Source: Treponema sp. (GTDB taxonomy: Bacteria; Spirochaetota; Spirochaetia; Treponematales; Breznakiellaceae). Taken from it: DNA of 7,752 bases. The notes under the pieces were generated by a model. It saw nothing but the letters and a program-made list of their open reading frames with translations. It had not been told where the DNA came from and did not search any database. Position numbers and translations under genes: made by a program. The stretch is taken from positions 1-7,752 of the forward strand of contig WQZW01000061.1 of assembly GCA_009780545.1 (NCBI GenBank), given 5' to 3'. Shown one piece after another: positions 1 through 4,328 of the stretch. The number at the start of each line of letters is the position of its first letter. Position 1 is the first letter of the stretch.

Positions 1-372
1 GCCGTCAACTTCCATCTTCTCGAGCTTCTTCAGCCTGAGCAGCGATTTCTTGATGGTGACGAAGTTGGTGAGCATGCCGCCGAGCCAGCGGTTGTTCACG
101 TAGTACATGCCGCAGCGTTCGGCCTCTTTCTGCATGGTCTGCTGGGCCTGCTTCTTGGTGCCGACGAACAGCACCGTCTTACCGGAAGCCACCGTCCGGC
201 GGACCGCCTCGTACGCTTCCTTGATGGCAAGGATGGTTTTTTGAAGGTCGATGATGTGGATGCCGTTCCTTTCGGCGAAGATGTATTTTTTCATCCTCGG
301 ATCCCACCGCTTCACCTGATGGCCGAAATGCACGCCCGATTCCAAAAGGCTCTTCATCGTTACTACTGCCAA
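1..372 (-). CDS. rpsB: 30S ribosomal protein S2, N-terminal 124 residues (partial, cut by window edge)
   Basis: S2 is a component of the small ribosomal subunit, bound on the solvent side between head and body and needed for mRNA binding. The minus-strand reading gives hallmark S2 segments in order: [49 protein letters not shown] and [12 protein letters not shown]. The family is usually about 230-300 residues, so roughly half is present; the rest lies beyond position 1. I place the start at the TTG at 370-372, not the ATG at 355-357. TTG has a purine-rich AGGGGGAG three bases upstream (376-383), whereas the ATG would sit 18 bases from it, and the AVVTM residues between the two starts match treponemal S2 as I recall it. 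The gene lies downstream of maf on the same strand, with a 119-base gap that may hold its own promoter and structured leader. Identity is very secure; the start is fairly secure. Confidence 0.97.
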   Translation of the reverse strand, partial: MAVVTMKSLLESGVHFGHQVKRWDPRMKKYIFAERNGIHIIDLQKTILAIKEAYEAVRRTVASGKTVLFVGTKKQAQQTMQKEAERCGMYYVNNRWLGGMLTNFVTIKKSLLRLKKLEKMEVDG

Positions 373-375
373 TGT

Positions 376-383
376 CTCCCCCT
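376..383 (-). promoter_or_regulatory. Ribosome binding site that decides the rpsB TTG start
   Basis: On the minus strand this reads AGGGGGAG, followed by ACA and the TTG codon at 372-370. It is the only good Shine-Dalgarno-like sequence near the rpsB start. Spacing is short for the GGAG part (3 bases) and normal for the GGGGG part (5 bases). It favours the TTG over the internal ATG five codons later. Confidence 0.65.
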
Positions 384-388
384 ACGCT

Positions 389-472
389 GTCGGGAACCCT
401 GCCCGACTCCTGCCCTATGTCTCGTTTGCCGGCCGGGGCCGACAACGGAATTTTACGCATGCCGTCGCCGGC
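389..472 (-). promoter_or_regulatory. Possible structured leader of rpsB (two hairpins)
   Basis: The 119 bases between maf and rpsB contain two inverted repeats. The first, nearest rpsB, is GTCGGG/CCCGAC (389-394 with 402-407; 6 base pairs, 7-base loop) and ends 5 bases from the Shine-Dalgarno box. The second pairs 464-472 (GCCGGCGAC on the minus strand) with 438-446 (GTTGTCGGC), 9 pairs including two G-U wobbles, around a 17-base loop. S2 is known in other bacteria to repress its own mRNA through a leader structure, so a similar role is possible. I do not recognise this as a described leader family, and GC-rich DNA forms such pairs easily. Confidence 0.3.
450..455 (-). promoter_or_regulatory. 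Candidate -10 box for rpsB
   Basis: The minus strand reads TAAAAT here, five of six matches to the sigma-70 -10 consensus and conspicuously AT-rich for this region. It would start transcription about 70 bases before the rpsB TTG. No recognisable -35 hexamer lies 16-18 bases upstream, and the box sits in the loop of one candidate hairpin, so the two proposals partly compete. rpsB could instead be read from the maf transcript. Confidence 0.25.
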
Positions 473-491
473 CTGCGCGGTTTCCCGGGAC

Positions 492-1079
492 TCAAGCCCC
501 GAACCGGAAACCTTGTTGCCTCAGCATGGCATAAAACTCCGGCAATGGCAAGCCCGTCACCGCACCGGGGGTTCCCTCGATCCTCCGCACCAGCGCGGCT
601 CCCCTGCCCTGAAGCCGGTAGGCCCCGGCGGCCCCTTCCCATTCCCCGGAATCCAGGTACCATTCCAGCTCCCCGTCCGAAAGCGGGGAGAACTCGACCC
701 GGGCCGTTCCCCCGCCGAGCAGGATTTCGCCGGATCGGAGGTTCAGCAGGGCCATTCCGGTAACGGCCTCGTGGGTGCGGCCGGAAAGGGCTTCGAGCAT
801 CCGCCGCGCGTCCCGGCGGTCCGCCGGCTTGCAGAAAACCTTCCCTTCCAGGGCGATCACCGTGTCGGCGGCGAAGACCAGGCCGGCCCCCGTCGGGACG
901 GCCTTGGAAACGACGGCCTCGGCCTTCCTCCGCGCCAGGTGCAGGACAAGCGCCTCCGGAGCGAGACCGGGAGGCGGCGTCTCGTCTATGTCGGCGGGGA
1001 TGACGGCGAAGTCCAGGCCGAGAAGGGCAAAGGACGCCCGCCGCTGCTCGGAACCGGAAGCGAGGATGATGCGGTCCAT
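492..1079 (-). CDS. maf: Maf/YhdE-type nucleoside triphosphate pyrophosphatase
   Basis: Proteins of this family hydrolyse non-canonical or excess nucleoside triphosphates (dTTP/UTP, or m7GTP, depending on subfamily) to monophosphate and pyrophosphate in the cytoplasm, and some affect septum formation. The 195-residue product has the family blocks in order: MDRIILASGSEQRR at the N-terminus (usual form ASxSPRR), DIDETP, LARRKAEAV, AADTVIALEGKVFCKP with the catalytic Asp of the ADTV motif, LSGRTHEAVTGMALL, then AGAYRLQGRGA and GLPLPEFYAML. I start at the ATG at 1077-1079 because the family begins just before IILAS. An in-frame ATG 20 codons upstream (1139) would add an unmatched leader. Neither start has a good Shine-Dalgarno sequence. 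The usual SPRR is SEQRR here, a mild deviation. It lies upstream of rpsB on the same strand and is divergent from the LuxR-type gene. Substrate subclass cannot be decided by eye. Confidence 0.93.
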   Translation of the reverse strand: MDRIILASGSEQRRASFALLGLDFAVIPADIDETPPPGLAPEALVLHLARRKAEAVVSKAVPTGAGLVFAADTVIALEGKVFCKPADRRDARRMLEALSGRTHEAVTGMALLNLRSGEILLGGGTARVEFSPLSDGELEWYLDSGEWEGAAGAYRLQGRGAALVRRIEGTPGAVTGLPLPEFYAMLRQQGFRFGA

Positions 1080-1161
1080 CCGGGCAGTATATCCGAAAGG
1101 GGCGGATTTTTCCTTGCCCGCCGAAACCCGAGGCGACACGGGGCCTAACCCACCGCTTTAA

Positions 1162-1191
1162 TTGAAAAAGTTCCGTCCGGGTAGTTACATT
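1162..1191 (+). promoter_or_regulatory. Candidate sigma-70 promoter of the LuxR-family gene
   Basis: TTGAAA (1162-1167) and TACATT (1186-1191) are separated by 18 bases. They match the -35 consensus in four positions and the -10 in four. Transcription would begin near 1198, about 55 bases before the start codon. The surrounding AT-rich patch stands out in GC-rich sequence. It overlaps a perfect TATAAT on the other strand. Confidence 0.4.
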
Positions 1192-1194
1192 ATA
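1189..1194 (-). promoter_or_regulatory. Candidate -10 box for maf, overlapping the divergent promoter
   Basis: The minus strand reads a perfect TATAAT. It would start transcription near 1182, leaving a leader of about 100 bases before the maf ATG at 1079. The expected -35 position is GC-rich and shows no TTGACA-like hexamer, so only half the promoter is visible. It overlaps the -10 of the plus-strand candidate, so the two could not be occupied by polymerase together. Confidence 0.3.
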
Positions 1195-1252
1195 GGTCCG
1201 GCGTCCCGGTTCGGGGAGGGAAGCGGGGCCGAGACGCGGGCAGGAGTGCGGT

Positions 1253-3850
1253 ATGGATACCCAGGCGGGTGATGCGGAGGCGGGAGCCGAAATCGGGGAT
1301 TTCCACTTTCCCAGGCAGAGGCTGAGCCGGCTTCTGGCCCGGGCGGCGAAAAGCCGGCTGGTAGTGGTCTGCGCCGGCTCCGGCTACGGGAAGAGCGCGG
1401 CGGTGCGGGACTTCGTTCGGGAAAGCGGGATACGGACGGTGTGGGTGACGCTGGAGCGGGACGACGCCTCCGGCGACCGTTTCTGGAAGGCCTTCTCCCG
1501 CGCGGTGGGAAGGCGGAACGCGCCGCTGGCCAAGGCACTGGACAGGCTGGGCTTTCCGGACAGCGTGGACAGGATCAACCGCTACCTTTCCCTGGTGAGG
1601 GGCATCGTGCAGCTCAAGCGGCGGCTGATCGTGGTGGACAACTGCCATTTCGTCCGGGATTCCCGCCTGATCCGCTTCGCCGAGCGCGCGATGGGGAGCC
1701 TTCCGGTGGGAACCTCGGTGATCCTGATCTCCCGTTCCGCGCCCACGATGAACACCGCCGACCTGCTCTGCGACGGCCGACTGGCCACGATCGGGGAGGA
1801 GGACCTCCGCTTCACCGGGGACGAGCTTTCCGGCTACTTCGACAGGCTGGGGATTCGGGCGGAGCTTGAGGAAACCGACGGGATCTTCGCCGATTCCGGG
1901 GGCTGGCCCTTCGCCCTGAACTTCGTCGCGCGCTCCTACGGCAGGGTTCCCGGCTACGGCGGCTACCTGCGGACCGCGCTCAGGACCAACGTCTTCCGGC
2001 TGATGGAGACCGAGGTCTGGGAACCGATATCGGAGGAACTGCGGACCTTCCTGCTGCGGGTGTCGCTGCTCGGGCATTTTTCGGCGGAACTTATCTCGCT
2101 GCTTGCCGGCGAGGGCTCTACCCTGCCCGGGGAACTGGAGGCACTGAACGCCTACGTCCGGCTGGACGACTACCTCGGTTCATTCCTGATCCATCCCCTG
2201 TTCCTGGAGTTCCTTCGGGAAAAACGGGGAATGCTGGCGGAGGGACCGGAGCGGGAAACCTACGCAATCGCCGCCGGGTGGTGCGAAAGGCACGGTTTCA
2301 AGCGGGACGCCCTTTCCTACCACGAGAAAACCGGCGACTACGCGGCGATAGTCGCCCTGTTCTACGCACTTCCGGTGCAGATCCCCGCGGACATAGCCCG
2401 GCACACCGCCGACATCCTGGACCGCGCCCCGCAGTCCGCCTTCGACACGGTGGAATTCCTCGCCGCGATCCACCTCCGCTCCTACATCTGCCTGGGACTC
2501 CTGCCGGAGGCCGCCGAACTTGCCCTCCGGCATGAGCGGAGGCTCCTTGCGCCCCCCGACGGCGGCCCGGTACTCCTGTTGACCCTGGCCCGGCTGTACT
2601 ACGGCTGGAGCTTCCTCCGCGCCCTGATGTGCACCCGCGACCACCGCTACGACATCGACCGGTACTTCCGCAAGTACCGCGACAGCATGGAGCGGTACGG
2701 GACCGAGGACGTCCTGATCTTCCCGGTGTACAATTCCGGCGCCTGGCTGAACCTCGCCGGCTCCGAGGAGAAGGGCTCGGTGGACGGCTACGCGGAGTCC
2801 TTCGCCCGCGTCCCCTGCGTCAGGGACCGTTTCCGGGAGGCCGAGGCCGAACTGCTCCGGGCCGAGCTGAAGTTCTTCCGGGGCGACCTGAAGGCGGCCG
2901 GCCTCCTGACGGAGAGCGCCCTGGCCCTGGCCCGGAAACACGAACAGGCCGGCATAGAGACCATGGCGCTGTTCTATACGGCGAGGCTGGCCGTCGCCGC
3001 CGGCGGCTACCGGAAGGCCGAGGACGCGATCGGGGAGATCGAGGAAGGGAACGGGGGAACCGGCGGGATCGTCGCCGCCTGGTACCACTGCGCCCTGGGG
3101 CTGCCGGAACTGGTTCCGGCCTGGCTGCGCAGGGGCTTTTCCCCCTACGTCCATCCCTGCTTCATCGAGAACTTCGCCAACCAGGTCATGGCCCGTTTCT
3201 GCTACGTTTCCGGGGACTTCCCGCCGCTGCTGTCCTACATGGCCGAGGTGCGGGAGCGGGAGGCCTGTCTGTTCGGCAGGGTGGAGATGCTGGCGATGGA
3301 GGCCTGCGTCCTGCACCGGATGCGGGAACCCGGGCGGGCGGCCGCCGTCCTGCACGAGGCCTTTCTCGCCGCCTCGCCGAACGACATCGTCATGCCCTTC
3401 GTCGAACTGGGAAAGGACGTCAGGGCCCTCACTTCCCGCGCGATGCGGGACCCCTCCTGCCGGATTCCGGGGAAGTGGCTGGAAACGGTGAACCGACGCT
3501 CGGCCCTGTACGCCAAGCACCGCTCCCATGTGGTCAGCCTGTACCGCGACGAGCGGGACCTCAATTCCGGCGTGGTGCTTTCCCGCCGCGAGGGCGAGAT
3601 CCTCGACGACCTTTCCCACGGCCTCTCCCGCGCCGAGATCGCCGCCGGCCGGAACCTGTCGGTAAACACCGTGAAGATGGTCGTGGGCAGGATACACGAC
3701 AAGCTGGGCACCGGAAACCTCGCCGACCTGATCCGGGTGGCCGTCGAGCTGAAGCTGATCGGGGAATGCCGGTTCGGGGGAAACCTTAGGGCAAACATGC
3801 CGGCGGGAGCGAGCGGGGCGTTGCGGGGCAGCGCCCCGCTCGGGGGGTAG
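1253..3850 (+). CDS. MalT-like STAND ATPase, LuxR-family transcriptional regulator
   Basis: This 865-residue protein is a predicted cytoplasmic, ATP-dependent signal-responsive transcription activator. Domain order: an arm ending in FPRQRLSRLL (19-28); a P-loop NTPase with Walker A AGSGYGKS (41-48), Walker B-like LIVVDNCH (125-132) and VILISR (156-161, a sensor-like segment); a winged-helix-like segment around 258-290; a long helical, TPR-like sensor region (roughly 340-770, clearest about 525-592); and a LuxR helix-turn-helix at 774-838 with SRREGEIL and SVNTVKMVVGRIHDKLG. MalT is about 900 residues with the same plan. The ATG has AGGAG six bases upstream (1242-1246). The usual second acidic residue after the Walker B Asp is Asn130. 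The last 27 residues lie beyond the DNA-binding domain and are partly encoded by a palindromic element. No signal-synthase gene is nearby and the inducer is unknown. It is not the quorum-sensing LuxR type, having no autoinducer-binding domain. Confidence 0.92.
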   Translation: MDTQAGDAEAGAEIGDFHFPRQRLSRLLARAAKSRLVVVCAGSGYGKSAAVRDFVRESGIRTVWVTLERDDASGDRFWKAFSRAVGRRNAPLAKALDRLGFPDSVDRINRYLSLVRGIVQLKRRLIVVDNCHFVRDSRLIRFAERAMGSLPVGTSVILISRSAPTMNTADLLCDGRLATIGEEDLRFTGDELSGYFDRLGIRAELEETDGIFADSGGWPFALNFVARSYGRVPGYGGYLRTALRTNVFRLMETEVWEPISEELRTFLLRVSLLGHFSAELISLLAGEGSTLPGELEALNAYVRLDDYLGSFLIHPLFLEFLREKRGMLAEGPERETYAIAAGWCERHGFKRDALSYHEKTGDYAAIVALFYALPVQIPADIARHTADILDRAPQSAFDTVEFLAAIHLRSYICLGLLPEAAELALRHERRLLAPPDGGPVLLLTLARLYYGWSFLRALMCTRDHRYDIDRYFRKYRDSMERYGTEDVLIFPVYNSGAWLNLAGSEEKGSVDGYAESFARVPCVRDRFREAEAELLRAELKFFRGDLKAAGLLTESALALARKHEQAGIETMALFYTARLAVAAGGYRKAEDAIGEIEEGNGGTGGIVAAWYHCALGLPELVPAWLRRGFSPYVHPCFIENFANQVMARFCYVSGDFPPLLSYMAEVREREACLFGRVEMLAMEACVLHRMREPGRAAAVLHEAFLAASPNDIVMPFVELGKDVRALTSRAMRDPSCRIPGKWLETVNRRSALYAKHRSHVVSLYRDERDLNSGVVLSRREGEILDDLSHGLSRAEIAAGRNLSVNTVKMVVGRIHDKLGTGNLADLIRVAVELKLIGECRFGGNLRANMPAGASGALRGSAPLGG
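3810..3842. repeat. GC-rich hairpin inside the 3' end of the LuxR-family gene
   Basis: CGAGCGGGGCG (3810-3820) and CGCCCCGCTCG (3832-3842) form a perfect 11-base-pair stem around an 11-base loop. The loop repeats GCGGGGC (3823-3829), which can pair with 3833-3839 instead, so two mutually exclusive hairpins are possible. It is inside the coding sequence and encodes residues just before the stop. It looks like a unit of a REP-like palindromic element rather than normal coding sequence, but I cannot check whether it recurs in the genome. Confidence 0.7.
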
Positions 3851-3895
3851 GTCGAGACGAAAGTTGTCGCCTTGCGACAACTTTTGGCTCGACCT
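3849..3895. repeat. Long near-perfect hairpin over the stop codon of the LuxR-family gene
   Basis: AGGTCGAG (3849-3856) pairs with CTCGACCT (3888-3895), and AAAGTTGTCGC (3860-3870) with GCGACAACTTT (3874-3884), around a 3-base loop. Between the stems 3858-3859 can pair with 3885-3886 (one wobble), leaving a single A/G mismatch at 3857/3887. That is 21 of 22 possible pairs. The TAG stop (3848-3850) overlaps the foot of the stem. It could end or slow transcription between the regulator and clpS, stabilise the mRNA end, or be a mobile palindromic repeat. No U-run follows it directly, so it is not a classic intrinsic terminator. Confidence 0.75.
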
Positions 3896-3897
3896 CA

Positions 3898-3914
3898 GGG
3901 GGGTTTGACCCCCC
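3898..3914 (+). terminator. G/C hairpin between the regulator and clpS, possible weak terminator
   Basis: GGGGGGT (3898-3904) and ACCCCCC (3908-3914) form a 7-base-pair stem with a TTG loop, two bases after the long hairpin. A short TTTT (3924-3927) follows nine bases later, too far for a textbook intrinsic terminator. Together with the preceding hairpins it probably reduces read-through from the regulator gene into clpS. It may instead be the last part of one composite palindromic repeat. Confidence 0.4.
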
Positions 3915-3940
3915 GCATTCCTCTTTTACCGACAATACCC

Positions 3941-3969
3941 TTGCGTGGTTCGGGGCAATGCGATACCTT
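3941..3969 (+). promoter_or_regulatory. Weak candidate promoter for the clpS-clpA-aat operon
   Basis: TTGCGT (3941-3946) and TACCTT (3964-3969) are 17 bases apart, but both match the consensus poorly, and the start point near 3976 would leave a leader of only about 10 bases. The stretch TACCTTATAGGT (3964-3975) differs at one base from TACATTATAGGT at 1186-1197 in the regulator promoter region, which is the main reason for listing it. The true operon promoter may lie elsewhere or be the upstream gene's. Confidence 0.25.
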
Positions 3970-3985
3970 ATAGGTAGGGCATTGT

Positions 3986-4318
3986 ATGGAAAACAAACTT
4001 TTTGACCGTATGAGGGGCAAGGCCGAGCGGAAGACGGCGGACAGGGGCAGGGACGAGATCGCGGGGCCCGAGGACTACCGGGTGATTCTCCTGAACGACG
4101 ACTATACCACGATGGACTTCGTGGTGGAGATACTCACGGTGATCTTCCGCAAGAAACCCGACGATGCCACCAAGATCATGATGGACGTCCACCTGCGGGG
4201 CAAGGGCATCGTCGGACAGTATCCCTGGGACATTGCCTGCACCAAGGCGGACCAGGTTCACCTTGCGGCCAGGGAAAACCGGTTTCCCCTGCGCTGCATC
4301 GTGGAGCCGGCCCGATAA
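3986..4318 (+). CDS. clpS: ClpS, N-degron adaptor for the ClpAP protease
   Basis: ClpS binds proteins with a destabilising N-terminal residue (Leu, Phe, Tyr, Trp) and hands them to the N-domain of ClpA. The 110-residue product has a variable, charged N-terminal arm (1-29) and the compact core from EDYRVILLNDDYTTMDFVVE (29-48). Residues expected in the N-degron pocket are visible: Asn37, Asp38 and Asp39 of the NDD motif, Met43 and His69 in DVHLRGKG. The C-terminal ARENRFPLRCIVEPA block is also typical. Length is normal (E. coli ClpS is 106). The ATG has AGGG six bases upstream (3976-3979); a second ATG eight codons on (4010) has no ribosome binding site. Its TAA overlaps the ribosome binding site of clpA ten bases on, so the two are co-translated or nearly so. 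All key residues present suggest a functional adaptor. Confidence 0.97.
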   Translation: MENKLFDRMRGKAERKTADRGRDEIAGPEDYRVILLNDDYTTMDFVVEILTVIFRKKPDDATKIMMDVHLRGKGIVGQYPWDIACTKADQVHLAARENRFPLRCIVEPAR

Positions 4319-4322
4319 GGAG
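4317..4322 (+). promoter_or_regulatory. Ribosome binding site that fixes the clpA start
   Basis: AAGGAG overlaps the clpS stop codon (TAA, 4316-4318) and lies six bases before the ATG at 4329. It is close to ideal and rules out starts further upstream within clpS. Confidence 0.85.
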
Positions 4323-4328
4323 AAACGA

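Noticed and set aside
1080..1139. Upstream ATG adding 20 residues to Maf
   Set aside because: The family begins just before IILAS; the extra residues are unmatched and lack a ribosome binding site.
372..1148. Plus-strand open frame opposite maf
   Set aside because: Maf motifs on the minus strand are clear; this frame is Pro/Arg/Gly-rich and without family signatures.
1253..3850. Quorum-sensing role for the LuxR-family protein
   Set aside because: There is no autoinducer-binding domain and no LuxI-type neighbour; the architecture is MalT-like.
2180..3880. Long minus-strand open frame opposite the LuxR-family gene
   Set aside because: The other strand encodes intact ATPase and helix-turn-helix motifs; this frame has no motif and no good start, and it begins inside the palindromic element.
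3810..3914. CRISPR array or tRNA/ncRNA gene in the hairpin cluster
   Set aside because: No regularly spaced repeats with unique spacers and no cloverleaf; the inverted repeats are simple stems of different sequence.
4233..4328. Upstream extension of clpA inside clpS
   Set aside because: The ClpA N-domain starts at MKISGN (4329) right after a strong AAGGAG; the extension is clpS coding sequence in another frame.
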